From: Pseudanabaena frigida | Lineage (GTDB): Bacteria; Cyanobacteriota; Cyanobacteriia; Pseudanabaenales; Pseudanabaenaceae | Reading direction: 5' to 3' | DNA length: 64,000 nt | Assembly (NCBI GenBank): GCA_003242085.1 | Contig: QBML01000013.1 | Location: 62,001-126,000 of the forward strand | Shown: piece after piece, positions 19,960 to 29,663 of the stretch | Layout: each line of letters opens with the position of its first letter | Position numbering within the stretch: position 1 is the first letter of the stretch | Position numbers and translations under genes: made by a program | Notes under the pieces: generated by a model | Seen by the model: only the letters and a program-made list of their open reading frames with translations | Told to the model about the DNA's origin: nothing | Databases searched by the model: none

Positions 19960-21048
19960 TTAAGGGGTATCGTTGTTAGACATAAATTCAACGAATCCAC
20001 GCAACCCCGAATCATTAGTTTCGAGACTATTAGGCTGATTAATACCAAATAATCTTTCAGCAACTTCTCCCTCTTTGCCAAGCACCTTAATTTGCTGGTT
20101 GTTGTAACTAAGTGCCACAGCAGAAGCATTGCCAGCACGGATTGAAATTTGGCGATCGCCAGACAATGCTAACTTCTTACCTTCATCAAGGACACCTTCA
20201 AACTCAGTTCGCCCATCCACAGTGATACGCAACCAAGATTGGCCTTTCAGTACAATCCCAACATTTACTTGCTTATTACCCGCAAACTCAAAGTCACCGT
20301 TAGCTGCGATCGCCGAACTACTTTGTAAGTTGACATTACTTGTCCAAGTCTTAAGTGCATTATTCAGACTAGAACTTACTTCACCAAAAGAAGTATTAGA
20401 AGGCGATTGCTCAAGTGTTTTGGGGACAGGAATAACATTAGTCGTAGTTTGTGTTGCTGCTAACTTAACTCCAGAAATATTCGATGGATTAGCCATTACT
20501 GATGGCTCAGCAACCGTTTGTCTCAAAACTTCTAACCCACCCATCTTCGGCAACAAAGCATTTACAGTTTCATCAGGGTTTTTCGCTTTTACCGAATTTA
20601 TCTGGGCAGCATTACTAAAATTTGTCTGATTATCATTAATCTTGTTAGCATCAGGCGAATTTAGAAAAGTAGCCAAAAGACTCACAGCACCAGCGATCAC
20701 CCCAACATACAAGGCGTACAAATGTAAAGGACGTAGTTCAGCCGCCGCACTTCCTGCCCACTTTTGTTCTGGCAAAACAGGATTTAAAGGAAAATCTTCT
20801 GAGAGATCTCCAGCCCCCAACGCTGTACCATACTTACGAATAAATCCACGTACATAAACAGGCTCTGGGAGAGAGTCTATTTCGCCATCTTCGATCGCTC
20901 GCAAATATCGTTCAGAAATTAATGTAGTAGCAGTTAGATGCGGAATCGATAGTTCTTTGTCTTGTCGAATTCGCTTAAATTGCGCTCCGATTTCTGCTAA
21001 TTTCTCTGCTTGCTTCGAGGTTGTAATATTCACAATACTCACAGACAT
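19960..21048 (-). CDS. RodZ-like helix-turn-helix membrane protein
   Basis: Likely cytoskeleton-linked cell-shape protein. A Cro/C1-type HTH lies in the first ~80 residues (KRIRQDKELSIPHLTATTLIS...YLRAIEDGEIDSLPEPVYVRGFIRKYG). It is followed by one transmembrane helix (ALYVGVIAGAVSLLATFL), a Ser/Asn/Thr-rich linker and a C-terminal DUF4115-like beta domain (QSWLRITVDGRTEFEGVL...ISIRAGNA). The frame is open to 21111, but I place the start at the Met at 21048 (MSVSIVNITT), since the extra 21 residues are not family-like. No mreB is in the window. It could instead be a general HTH regulator, though the DUF4115 tail argues for RodZ. Confidence 0.8.
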   Translation of the reverse strand: MSVSIVNITTSKQAEKLAEIGAQFKRIRQDKELSIPHLTATTLISERYLRAIEDGEIDSLPEPVYVRGFIRKYGTALGAGDLSEDFPLNPVLPEQKWAGSAAAELRPLHLYALYVGVIAGAVSLLATFLNSPDANKINDNQTNFSNAAQINSVKAKNPDETVNALLPKMGGLEVLRQTVAEPSVMANPSNISGVKLAATQTTTNVIPVPKTLEQSPSNTSFGEVSSSLNNALKTWTSNVNLQSSSAIAANGDFEFAGNKQVNVGIVLKGQSWLRITVDGRTEFEGVLDEGKKLALSGDRQISIRAGNASAVALSYNNQQIKVLGKEGEVAERLFGINQPNSLETNDSGLRGFVEFMSNNDTP

Positions 21049-21213
21049 GTAGGAAAAGATTGGACTGACTGACTTAATCAAACTGGCTTTTAGACGAACT
21101 CGTGCAATCACAAGTTCTATGTTTAGAGCATTGTCGATGTTTCGGGGAGTTAAGCAATATTTAGATATTCTTAACTAAACTAATATAACATTTTGCAAAG
21201 TTTTAGAAGCAAA

Positions 21214-21945
21214 TCAAGATCGTATTGAACATAATTTCTTAATTTCACGATCGCTCAACAGCCGATATGTTCCTATTTTAAGCGAATTAAGTGAAATAGA
21301 GGCGATCGCAACTCGGTGAAGTGCAAGGACGGGATGACCTAATTGTTCTGCCATTCGTCGAATTTGCCGATTGCGACCTTCTTCCAAAATAATCTGCAAC
21401 TGAGTTTTCGGGGTTTGAGTTTTTTCAGTCTTCAAAATGTTGATAGCGGCAGGTAGGGTACGTTTACCATCTAACAGAATTCCTTCCTGCCAATGTTTAA
21501 TGGTTTGTTGACTAGGAATATCTCTGATCCAAACTTCATAAGTTTTGGCAACGTGATGACGAGGATGCATCAAGTAATTAGCAAAATCACCATCGTTGGT
21601 TAATATCAATGCGCCGCTACTGTTATAGTCAAGTCGTCCAACGGGATAAACATGCTGATATTTTTGGGGTAAAATATCGATCACGGTCTTCCTTCCCTGA
21701 GGATCGTTGCAGGTACAGACTACACCAGTTGGCTTATTCAGTAATAGATATATAAATTCAGGTGGGGTGATTTGCAGCAACTTACCATCTACTTCAATGA
21801 GATCGCTCTCAGAATCAGCTTTCACGCCTAATTCAATAATTTTCTTACCATTTACACAGACTCTTCCAGACAATATTATTTGTTCTGCCTCTCTTCGCGA
21901 AGCAATGCCATATCTCGATAGAATCTTTTGTAAGCGTTCAATCAT
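21214..21945 (-). CDS. RsuA/RluB-family pseudouridine synthase
   Basis: A 243-residue enzyme of the RsuA/RluB/RluE/RluF group. The N-terminal S4 domain (RLQKILSRYGIASRREAEQII) is followed by the catalytic motif VGRLDYNSSGALILTNDGDF with the active Asp. The C-terminal EEGRNRQIRRMAEQLGHPV is diagnostic. Target uridine (16S or 23S) cannot be set from sequence by eye; RluB-like is most likely in cyanobacteria. It lies 165 bp from the RodZ-like gene on the same strand. Confidence 0.92.
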   Translation of the reverse strand: MIERLQKILSRYGIASRREAEQIILSGRVCVNGKKIIELGVKADSESDLIEVDGKLLQITPPEFIYLLLNKPTGVVCTCNDPQGRKTVIDILPQKYQHVYPVGRLDYNSSGALILTNDGDFANYLMHPRHHVAKTYEVWIRDIPSQQTIKHWQEGILLDGKRTLPAAINILKTEKTQTPKTQLQIILEEGRNRQIRRMAEQLGHPVLALHRVAIASISLNSLKIGTYRLLSDREIKKLCSIRS

Positions 21946-22041
21946 TCCAAAACAGTAATTTAACTAATACTTATTATGCATACGTAATAATCATGCATAG
22001 ATAGAAATCCTAATAATGATGACTAAATAACAGGGAAAAGG

Positions 22042-22118
22042 CTTCAGTTTCGCTCGGTCAAAGGTTATTATTACTTCCCGATCGAAGTCGAAGCCCAAGA
22101 TTCTCACAAAGGATTTAG
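22042..22118. repeat. Degenerate family B element
   Basis: AGGCTTCAGTTTCGCTCGGTC is imperfectly mirrored by CGATCGAAGTCGAAGCCC, followed by ATTCTCACAAAGGATTTAGG, which matches the right end of the 11538 copy. The left arm has diverged. Confidence 0.55.
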
Positions 22119-22148
22119 GAATTCCATAGATTTATATAGATCTTTAGC

Positions 22149-22227
22149 CAATTGTGACAGGATTTAAATCCCAAAGTAGAGTTAAGCGTTGCAACTCCAC
22201 TTTGGGGTCTAAATCCTGTCACAATTG
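22149..22227. repeat. Long imperfect inverted repeat
   Basis: CAATTGTGACAGGATTTA at the left end pairs with TAAATCCTGTCACAATTG at the right. The mirror continues through CCCAAAGT(A/G)GAGTT with a few mismatches, giving arms of about 35 bp. No ORF. It lies 160 bp upstream of the NtcA promoter of the nitrate operon. Confidence 0.75.
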
Positions 22228-22390
22228 ACTGGACAATCGCCGATCGCTATATTTACTAAGACATAAAGCCTTGAAAGTCAGACGACATAAAGCACGTATT
22301 TACTTCTTGAGTCTTATACGGATATGTATAAATCGTCTATGCGATTATTGCATCTTAGAATTGCAATTGTTAAATAAAGTTTAAAAATAT

Positions 22391-22432
22391 GTAGTTCCTT
22401 ATACGAATTGGGATCGAAACATTAAGTAGTGT
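22391..22432 (+). promoter_or_regulatory. NtcA-activated promoter of the nirA operon
   Basis: GTAGTTCCTTATAC (22391-22404) is a perfect GTA-N8-TAC NtcA site. Exactly 22 bp later TAGTGT (22427-22432) fits the TAN3T -10 box. This is the canonical spacing of class II NtcA promoters, in which NtcA with 2-oxoglutarate replaces the -35 box under nitrogen limitation. The transcription start should be near 22440, giving a 5' leader of about 110 nt. Confidence 0.9.
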
Positions 22433-22551
22433 AAATCAAATCTAAAAATTAAAATCGCAATTGAAGACAGAAGATTCTGAGATTTTTCTTGAAAACTTGA
22501 ACAGTAATCGCTAAATCTGGAATTCATAAGCATGAGCCAAGGATAATTAAC

Positions 22552-24114
22552 ATGGCAAACAAAATTGAAGACCTGAAGGCTGCAAAGGATGGTCTTGCAA
22601 TCAAAGCCGAAATCGATCGCTTCGCGGAAATTGGCTGGGAAGCGATCGATGACGATGATTTACAACATCGTTTGAAATGGCTAGGCGTATTCTTTCGCAA
22701 AAGTACTCCAGGGCGATTCATGGTACGGATGCGGATACCAAATGGATTAATCAACAGCGCACAGATGCGGGTACTTGCTTCTGTAGTCGAAAAGTGCGGC
22801 GAATATGGTGTTGCTGATATTACTACACGTCAGAACATCCAAATGCGTGGCATTTTAATTGAAGATGTTCCCGAAATGTTCGCTAAATTTCAGTCGGTAG
22901 GGCTTACAAGCGTTCAGTCAGCGATGGATAATATCCGTAACATTACAGGATCGCCTGTTGCTGGCATTGATTCTAACGAGCTTTACGATACGAGAGAACT
23001 AGCCATTCAAGTTCAAAACTTGCTTACTAATAATGGCGAAGGGAATTCTAATTTCACCAACTTACCTCGAAAGTTTAATATTGCGATCGCAGGTTGTCGT
23101 GATAATTCGACTCATGCAGAAATCAATGATTTAGCCTTCGTTCCTGCTTATAAAGAAGAGTCTAAGGAAACGTTTGGATTTAATGTACTCGTTGGAGGCT
23201 TCTTCTCTTCCAAGCGCATTGCTGCCGCCATTCCTCTTGATGTATGGGTTCCACCCGAAGATGTGGTGGCTCTATGTGAAGCATTACTGATTGTTTTTCG
23301 TGACAATGGACTTCGCGAAAATCGCCAAAAATCTCGCTTAATGTATCTCATTGATGAATGGGGAATTGAAAAATTCCGAGCTGAAGTTGAAAAGCAAATG
23401 GGTAAACCATTGTCAACCGCAGCCATCAAAGATGAAATTGAATGGGAAAAGCGCGACCATATCGGCGTTCACAAACAAAAGCAAGAGGGCTTTAATTACG
23501 TGGGGCTGCAAATTCCTGTCGGACGCATGTATGCTCCCGACATGTACGAATTTGCTCGTCTCGCTGAAACCTACGGTAACGGCGATATGCGCCTCACAGT
23601 TGAGCAAAATCTGCTCATTACCCATGTGAGTGATGAAAAAGTACCAGCACTTCTACAAGAGTCACTACTTCAGAAGTTTCCTGCCGATCCTGACAATCTC
23701 TTGCGCGGGCTGGTTTCCTGCACGGGAAACCAGTTCTGTCCTGTAGCGATTGTCGAAACCAAAAATCGCTCCCTTGCACTCACTAAACAACTGGCTGAAG
23801 ATTACGATCTTCCTAAAGTTGTCCGCATCCATTGGAGTGGTTGCCCAAACTCTTGCGCTCAGCCTCAGGTTGCCGATATTGGCTTCACAGGCTGTAAAGC
23901 TCGTAAAAATGGCAAAGTTGTCGATGGTGTTGACATTTATATGGGCGGCACTGTCGGCAAAGATGCTCACCTTGGAACATGTGTGATGGAAAAAGTGCCC
24001 TGCGAGGATCTGCGCGAAGTCATTGGCAAGCTCCTAGTTGAACACTTTGGAGCAGTACCAAAACAGAGCAATACGCTCGCCGCAACCTCTGCGGAACTTA
24101 TTTCAGTTAGCTAA
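22552..24114 (+). CDS. nirA: Ferredoxin-nitrite reductase
   Basis: Reduces nitrite to ammonium with six electrons from ferredoxin, using siroheme and a 4Fe-4S cluster. The 520 residues include the two Cys pairs that bind the cluster and siroheme, in CTGNQFC and SGCPNSCAQP, and the TRQNIQMRGI block of the sulfite/nitrite reductase fold. There is no C-terminal ferredoxin extension. It is the first gene of the nitrate operon behind the NtcA promoter; AAGGA serves as ribosome site. nrtA follows after 108 bp. Confidence 0.96.
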   Translation: MANKIEDLKAAKDGLAIKAEIDRFAEIGWEAIDDDDLQHRLKWLGVFFRKSTPGRFMVRMRIPNGLINSAQMRVLASVVEKCGEYGVADITTRQNIQMRGILIEDVPEMFAKFQSVGLTSVQSAMDNIRNITGSPVAGIDSNELYDTRELAIQVQNLLTNNGEGNSNFTNLPRKFNIAIAGCRDNSTHAEINDLAFVPAYKEESKETFGFNVLVGGFFSSKRIAAAIPLDVWVPPEDVVALCEALLIVFRDNGLRENRQKSRLMYLIDEWGIEKFRAEVEKQMGKPLSTAAIKDEIEWEKRDHIGVHKQKQEGFNYVGLQIPVGRMYAPDMYEFARLAETYGNGDMRLTVEQNLLITHVSDEKVPALLQESLLQKFPADPDNLLRGLVSCTGNQFCPVAIVETKNRSLALTKQLAEDYDLPKVVRIHWSGCPNSCAQPQVADIGFTGCKARKNGKVVDGVDIYMGGTVGKDAHLGTCVMEKVPCEDLREVIGKLLVEHFGAVPKQSNTLAATSAELISVS

Positions 24115-24222
24115 GTGGTTCGCAGTAAATCCACACCCAGTTCCAAATCTAGATATTTAGATCGGCTAATAATGCCGCTCTTATCAACTTTCAATCAGTA
24201 ATTAAGGATATAAGATACATAA

Positions 24223-25560
24223 ATGAGTACATTCTCTCGACGCAAGTTTTTGACAACCGCAGGTCTTTCTACTGTTAGCGCGATCGCTTTAAATGCATGT
24301 ACAGGCGGCGAAACCACTAAAACTGAAGCGACCAGCTCTGTTAGTCCCTCCGCTAGTAAGACCGAAGCTCCTAAAGTAAGCGCTGCTGATGCACCTGAAG
24401 TGACTAAGGCAAAGCTGGGATTTATTGCGCTTACTGATGCTTCTCCTTTAATTATTGCGAAAGAGAAGGGACTGTTTGAGAAGTATGGCATGAAGGATGT
24501 TGAAATCCTTAAACAAGCGTCTTGGGGAACTACCCGCGATAACTTGGCACTCGGCTCTGATGCAGGCGGAATTGATGGTGCACACATTTTGTCGCCTATG
24601 CCTTACTTGCTTAGTGAAGGAAAAATCACCAATGGCAAGAAAGTACCAATGTATATCTTGGCTAGACTCAACACCAACGGTCAGGCCATTTCGATCGCCA
24701 ATGACTTTAAAGACCTTAAAATTGCCCTCAAGAGTGATGCTCTCAAGGAAAGCTTTGCCAAAATCAAGTCTGGTGGCAAAGATGTCAAATGTGCTGTGAC
24801 CTTCCCAGGTGGTACTCACGATCTCTGGATGCGCTATTGGCTTGCCGCGAATGGAGTCGATCCTAACAACGATGTCAATACAATTGTAGTTCCACCACCA
24901 CAAATGGTTGCCAACATGAAAGCAGGTAACATGCAAGCCTTCTGTGTTGGTGAGCCTTGGAATGCACGTCTAGTAGCTCAAAATTCAGGTTACAGCGCTT
25001 TAATCACAAGTGAAATTTGGAAAGATCATCCTGAAAAAGCTTTTTCAATGCGTGCTGATTGGGTTGACAAGAATCCTAAAGCTGCGAAAGCTCTGCTGAT
25101 GGCAGTTCTTGAAGCTCAGATGTGGTGTGAGAAAGCTGAGAATAAAGAAGAAATGTGTAAAATTGTCGGTGCTGACAAGTGGTTTAAAGTACCTCCAGCC
25201 GAAATTTTGGGCAGACAGCAAGGCAAGGTTGACTATGGTGATGGTAGAACTCTAGACAATCTCGATCTTTCAATGAAGTTCTGGAAAGACAGTGCTTCCT
25301 ATCCGTTCAAGAGCCACGATCTTTGGTTTGTGACGGAAGATATGCGTTGGGGCTATTTTGACGCTGATACCGATGCCAAGAAGTTGGTTGACAAAGTAAA
25401 TCGCGAAGATCTGTGGAAAGAAGCAGCTAAAGCGATCGGTCAAGAAGCCGCCATTCCTAAGAGTTCTTCTCGTGGTGTGGAAACTTTCTTTGATGGAGTC
25501 AAGTTCGATCCTGAAAATCCTAGCGAATATCTTAAAGGACTCAAGATCAAGAAGGCATAA
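24223..25560 (+). CDS. nrtA: Nitrate/nitrite-binding lipoprotein NrtA
   Basis: Substrate-binding subunit of the ABC nitrate/nitrite importer. The N-terminus has a twin-arginine-like motif (SRRKFLTT) and a lipobox ending LNAC, so it is probably lipid-anchored on the periplasmic side. A Thr/Ser/Ala-rich linker leads into the binding domain from about residue 60 (KLGFIALTDASPLIIAKEKG). The motif VPPPQMVANMKAGNMQAFCVGEPW is shared with the C-terminal half of NrtC in the same operon. A perfect 20-bp palindrome lies between nrtA and nrtB. Confidence 0.95.
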   Translation: MSTFSRRKFLTTAGLSTVSAIALNACTGGETTKTEATSSVSPSASKTEAPKVSAADAPEVTKAKLGFIALTDASPLIIAKEKGLFEKYGMKDVEILKQASWGTTRDNLALGSDAGGIDGAHILSPMPYLLSEGKITNGKKVPMYILARLNTNGQAISIANDFKDLKIALKSDALKESFAKIKSGGKDVKCAVTFPGGTHDLWMRYWLAANGVDPNNDVNTIVVPPPQMVANMKAGNMQAFCVGEPWNARLVAQNSGYSALITSEIWKDHPEKAFSMRADWVDKNPKAAKALLMAVLEAQMWCEKAENKEEMCKIVGADKWFKVPPAEILGRQQGKVDYGDGRTLDNLDLSMKFWKDSASYPFKSHDLWFVTEDMRWGYFDADTDAKKLVDKVNREDLWKEAAKAIGQEAAIPKSSSRGVETFFDGVKFDPENPSEYLKGLKIKKA

Positions 25561-25577
25561 TTCAAGTTTTCTTATTG

Positions 25578-25597
25578 CAAGGGGCTTAAGCCCCTTG
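25578..25597 (+). other. Hairpin in the nrtA-nrtB spacer
   Basis: CAAGGGGCTTAAGCCCCTTG, a perfect palindrome 18 bp after the nrtA stop, followed by TCTTCATATT. It could stabilise the 3' end of an nrtA-containing message or act as a partial terminator, so that the binding protein is made in excess over the membrane subunits. Confidence 0.6.
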
Positions 25598-25635
25598 TCT
25601 TCATATTCATAAATAACAATCAGGAGATATAGAAA

Positions 25636-26565
25636 ATGGCGACAGGAAGCTTAAGTTCCAAATTCACGCCCAACAAAATAGGTGAATGGTTTCAGCAACA
25701 AGCACGGTTCATAATTCCACCTGTTATTGCCATAGTATTTCTTTTAGGAATATGGCAAGTACTTTGCTCGGGAAAAACACCTCCATTACCGCCTCCCGTC
25801 AAAGTATGGCAAGAAACTCAAGAATATATTTGGCATCCATTCTTCGATCGCGATGTCTTTGATGTCAGTACTAAAGATAAAGTTGATAGCCCCGCACGTA
25901 AAGAACTAAAGGAAAAGCTAACCATTGAAAAGGGCTTAGGCGTGAAAACAATGGTCAGTCTTCGTCGCGTCGCAATTGGCTACACGGCTGCATCTCTAGT
26001 TGGGATTGCTTTTGGGATCGCGATCGGCACAAATGCATTTCTTTACCGAGCATTCGACCCCATCTTCCAAGTTTTACGAACTATTCCTCCACTTGCATGG
26101 TTACCGATCGCCATGTCAGCCTTCCAAGGAGTAAATGAATCTCTCAAATCTGTCGGTCTTGATGTTACTGAAGCTGCCGCCTTATTCGTTATTTTTGTCA
26201 CTTCGATCTGGCCAATTTTGATGAATACAGCGGTCGGTGTACAGCAAGTTCCTCAAGATTATCGTAACGTTTCCCGCGTGCTTCGCCTGAGCAAGTTTGA
26301 TTATTTCATTACCATTCTCATGCCCTCAGCAGCCCCCTATATTTTCACAGGTTTACGGATTGCTGTTGGTTTATCTTGGTTAGCGATCGTTGCTGCGGAA
26401 ATGTTAACAGGTGGCGTAGGTATTGGTTTCTTTATTTGGGATAGCTACAACAGCCAAAAGAGCAGCGAGCTAATTTTGGCGCTGGTCTACATCGGCTTAA
26501 TCGGCTTCTTGCTAGACAAAGTTGTTTACTACATCAGCAAATTAGTTGCCCAAGCTGACTCTTAA
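25636..26565 (+). CDS. nrtB: Nitrate ABC transporter permease NrtB
   Basis: A 309-residue inner-membrane subunit. An amphipathic N-terminus precedes the first membrane helix (FIIPPVIAIVFLLGIWQVL). About five more follow. The EAA-type loop contacting the ATPases is near RNVSRVLRLSKFDYFITILMP. The motif LRTIPPLAWLPIAM is typical of the nitrate/sulfonate/taurine permease group. RBS CAGGAG precedes the ATG. It functions as a dimer with NrtC and NrtD on the cytoplasmic face. Confidence 0.95.
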   Translation: MATGSLSSKFTPNKIGEWFQQQARFIIPPVIAIVFLLGIWQVLCSGKTPPLPPPVKVWQETQEYIWHPFFDRDVFDVSTKDKVDSPARKELKEKLTIEKGLGVKTMVSLRRVAIGYTAASLVGIAFGIAIGTNAFLYRAFDPIFQVLRTIPPLAWLPIAMSAFQGVNESLKSVGLDVTEAAALFVIFVTSIWPILMNTAVGVQQVPQDYRNVSRVLRLSKFDYFITILMPSAAPYIFTGLRIAVGLSWLAIVAAEMLTGGVGIGFFIWDSYNSQKSSELILALVYIGLIGFLLDKVVYYISKLVAQADS

Positions 26566-26636
26566 ATTATTAGATGTCTCAGTTCATTTAAAGTATTTCG
26601 ATTAACCTCTCTCTTTCCATCACACACTAATCTCCT

Positions 26637-27473
26637 ATGCAAACGCTTGATATTACGAATAATAATCAGCAAAAACATCAAGACCCTTTTCTGGTAATGG
26701 ACGGCGTTTCTAAGGTCTATCCAACACCTAAGGGACCTTACACCGTTCTGCAAGATGTAAATTTAACAGTATATGAAGGTGAATTCATCTGTATCATCGG
26801 TCATTCAGGATGCGGTAAATCTACTTTATTAAATATGGTAGCTGGTTTTAATAAACCAACTTCTGGTGAAATTTGCTTGCGATCGAAGCCTATTCTTCGT
26901 CCAGGTCCCGATCGCATGGTAGTCTTCCAAAACTATTCTTTACTACCTTGGATGTCGGCATTTGAGAATGTCTATCTTGCCGTGAAGCAAGTTTATACAG
27001 ATAAATCCAAGGAAGAGAAAATTAAAATTGCGAAAGATAGCCTCGAAATGGTGGGCTTGAGCGAAGCAATGCACAAAAGACCAAAAGAGCTATCTGGTGG
27101 TATGCGTCAGAGAGTATCGATCGCCCGCGCCTTATCAATTCGTCCTGAGGTGCTCATTCTTGATGAACCTTTTGGGGCATTAGATGTAATGACTCGCGAA
27201 GAATTACAGGAGGAATTACTGGCAATTTGGCGCGAAAACCGCGTTACAGCGCTGATGATCACCCATGAAATTGACGAAGCTCTTTTTCTTGCCGATCGCA
27301 TTGTGATGATGAGCAATGGGCCTGCTGCGAACATTGCCGAAGTAATTGATGTACCTTTTGCTCGTCCTCGCGATCGCAAAGCGATCGCTGATGATCCTCG
27401 GTATTACACTCTACGTAACTACATTCTCGAATTTCTGTATAACCGCTTTGCACTAGCTGATGAAGCTGATTAA
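26637..27473 (+). CDS. nrtD: Nitrate ABC transporter ATPase NrtD (short ATPase)
   Basis: A single-domain ATPase of 278 residues. Walker [10 protein letters not shown], signature LSGGMRQR, Walker [13 protein letters not shown] and the switch His in MITHEIDEA are all present. It lacks the binding-protein-like C-terminal domain, so by family usage it is NrtD rather than NrtC. It stands before nrtC here, the reverse of the common nrtA-B-C-D order. It pairs with NrtC to form an asymmetric ATPase dimer. Confidence 0.9.
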   Translation: MQTLDITNNNQQKHQDPFLVMDGVSKVYPTPKGPYTVLQDVNLTVYEGEFICIIGHSGCGKSTLLNMVAGFNKPTSGEICLRSKPILRPGPDRMVVFQNYSLLPWMSAFENVYLAVKQVYTDKSKEEKIKIAKDSLEMVGLSEAMHKRPKELSGGMRQRVSIARALSIRPEVLILDEPFGALDVMTREELQEELLAIWRENRVTALMITHEIDEALFLADRIVMMSNGPAANIAEVIDVPFARPRDRKAIADDPRYYTLRNYILEFLYNRFALADEAD

Positions 27474-27630
27474 ATTACGAATTATCAATTACGAATTACG
27501 AATTATCAATTTAATAGTTCGTAATTCCTTAATTGCTAAATGGTAACGCTCAATTCGTAATTCCCAATTCGTAATTCGTAATTCCCAATTCGTAACTCCT
27601 TAACCCCTAATCAATCATCAACAAACCACC
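27474..27630. repeat. Cluster of short AATTACGAATT repeats in both orientations
   Basis: The 157-bp nrtD-nrtC spacer holds several copies of ATTACGAATT (about 27476-27515) and then inverted copies, AATTCGTAAT (about 27551-27596), separated by TATC or CCC. The halves can pair as an imperfect long hairpin. This resembles the short tandem repeats common in cyanobacteria. It is not CRISPR: there are no constant-length spacers. Confidence 0.75.
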
Positions 27631-29649
27631 ATGTCCACATTCCTAGAAATCGATCACGTCAGTCGTATTTTCAAAACCAAAAATGGGCAACCTTATGTTG
27701 CTGTCAAAGATGTCTACTTTGAGATGAAGGAAGGTGAATTTGTCTCGATTATTGGACATTCTGGTTGTGGGAAATCGACGGTTCTGAATATTTTGTCTGG
27801 GTTAGATAAAGCTACTGAAGGCGGTATTGTTTTGGAGGGTCGAGAAGTTCGCGAACCAGGTCCAGATCGTATGTTGGTTTTTCAAAACCACTCGCTACTA
27901 CCTTGGTTAACAGTACGTCAAAATATTGGTTTAGCAGTAAATCGTGTTTTAAAGGATTTATCTAAAGAAGAACGCAGTCGTATTATTCAAGAAAATATTG
28001 ACTTGGTCGGTTTAGGTCATGCGGCGGATAAGTATCCCAAAGAGATTTCGGGTGGGATGAAGCAGCGAGTAGGTATTGCCCGTGCTTTGTCGATCAAGCC
28101 CAAAATTTTATTGCTAGATGAACCTTTTGGAGCCTTAGATGCATTGACTAGAGGGCGATTACAAGAAAAGCTGATGGAGATTTGTGCTGAAAGCAAAATT
28201 TCGGCGGTGATGATTACCCATGATGTCGATGAAGCTTTGCTATTGAGCGATCGCATTATCATGATGACTAATGGACCTGAAGCCAAAATTGGTCAAGTTC
28301 TGACTGTTGAATTACCGCATCCCCGCAAAAAGCTTGAGGCGGTCAATCATCCCAATTATTACCGACTCAGGGGTGAAGTTGTTAATTTTCTAGATCGCCA
28401 AAAGCAGATCAAGCTAGAAAGATTAAAGAACAAGAGTATGGCAGCAGTCAGTCTCGGCAGTATCGAAAAGACCAATCTTACTATTGGCTATATTCCATTA
28501 ACCGACTGTGCTCCCTTTGCGATCGCTCAAGAAAAAGGATTTTTTGCCAAATACGGTCTGGATGTCACTCTCTCCAAAGAAAATAGCTGGAACGATCTAG
28601 CAGAGGGAATTCGCGAAGGTCGTCTGGATGCAGCGCAAATGGTAACGGGAATGCCTCTTGCGATTACTATGGGCATGGGCAGTAAGATTCCCGTACCTGT
28701 AGTCACATCTCTTACACTGAGTCGTAACGGGAATGCCATCACTCTAGGCAAAAAGCTTCAAGATGAAGGCGTACATGACCTTGCATCCCTGAAAGCCTAT
28801 ATCAGTAAATTTAAAGATGCCTATAACCCTGCGATCGGCATGGTGCATCATGCATCCATGCATAATTTACTGCTACGTCATTGGTTAGCAAGTGGTGCGA
28901 TCGAGCCAGACAAAGATGTGGATGTAATCGTAATTCCACCTCCACAAATGGTCTCTAACCTGATGGCTAATAATATTATTGGCTACTGCGTGGGCGAACC
29001 TTGGAACGTACGTGCGGTGCATGACAATGTTGGCTTTGTCGTGGCAACCGATCTCGATATTTGGCGCGGACATCCCGAAAAAGTATTAGGTGTTCGCAAA
29101 GATTGGGCAGAACAATATCCCAATACCCACCTTGCAGTTGTTAAAGCCCTGCTTGAAGCATCACAATTCTGCGAACCACTTGAAAATCGCGATGAGGTAG
29201 TTCTAACTTTGTCAAAGGCAAACTATCTCAATCTCGATCCTATATACATACGTCCCGGATTTGCGGGGCCTTATCGCGTTAGCACAATGGAAGCGAAGTA
29301 CGATCAAGATTTCTGCCAATTTGGTGTGAACAATATGCCATCACGGAAAGAGCATCTATGGGTACTAGCACAAATGGCACGTTGGGGACTAGTTGACTTC
29401 CCTGAGAACCATGCGGAAGTAATCTATAACTTGTTAGCAACCAATGTATATCAACAGGCAGCGAAGGAATTAGAACTACCGATCGCTGAAGAAGATAAAT
29501 CTCCGATTGTTTTAGCGGATGGATCGATCTTTGACCCAACCGATCCGATTTCATCCCTACGCTCTATGCCCTATTCAAAATTTACCGAGGCTAGCTATTT
29601 CGATCCTCTCAAAGGTTTCGCTACCAAAAAAGTAGCTATTCGCCAATAG
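27631..29649 (+). CDS. nrtC: Nitrate ABC transporter ATPase with regulatory domain, NrtC
   Basis: A 672-residue fusion. The ATPase domain occupies about residues 1-260 ([29 protein letters not shown]). The C-terminal domain from about 285 is an NrtA-like fold ([44 protein letters not shown]). In Synechococcus the extra domain mediates ammonium-triggered inhibition of transport (family knowledge). The repeated spacer upstream may affect its expression relative to nrtD. narB starts 14 bp after the stop. Confidence 0.95.
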   Translation: MSTFLEIDHVSRIFKTKNGQPYVAVKDVYFEMKEGEFVSIIGHSGCGKSTVLNILSGLDKATEGGIVLEGREVREPGPDRMLVFQNHSLLPWLTVRQNIGLAVNRVLKDLSKEERSRIIQENIDLVGLGHAADKYPKEISGGMKQRVGIARALSIKPKILLLDEPFGALDALTRGRLQEKLMEICAESKISAVMITHDVDEALLLSDRIIMMTNGPEAKIGQVLTVELPHPRKKLEAVNHPNYYRLRGEVVNFLDRQKQIKLERLKNKSMAAVSLGSIEKTNLTIGYIPLTDCAPFAIAQEKGFFAKYGLDVTLSKENSWNDLAEGIREGRLDAAQMVTGMPLAITMGMGSKIPVPVVTSLTLSRNGNAITLGKKLQDEGVHDLASLKAYISKFKDAYNPAIGMVHHASMHNLLLRHWLASGAIEPDKDVDVIVIPPPQMVSNLMANNIIGYCVGEPWNVRAVHDNVGFVVATDLDIWRGHPEKVLGVRKDWAEQYPNTHLAVVKALLEASQFCEPLENRDEVVLTLSKANYLNLDPIYIRPGFAGPYRVSTMEAKYDQDFCQFGVNNMPSRKEHLWVLAQMARWGLVDFPENHAEVIYNLLATNVYQQAAKELELPIAEEDKSPIVLADGSIFDPTDPISSLRSMPYSKFTEASYFDPLKGFATKKVAIRQ

Positions 29650-29663
29650 CTCAACATCTGTCT

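Noticed and set aside
27474-27630. Repeat cluster between nrtD and nrtC considered as a CRISPR array
   Set aside because: Units are about 10 bp, occur in both orientations and have no constant-length unique spacers; no cas genes are present.
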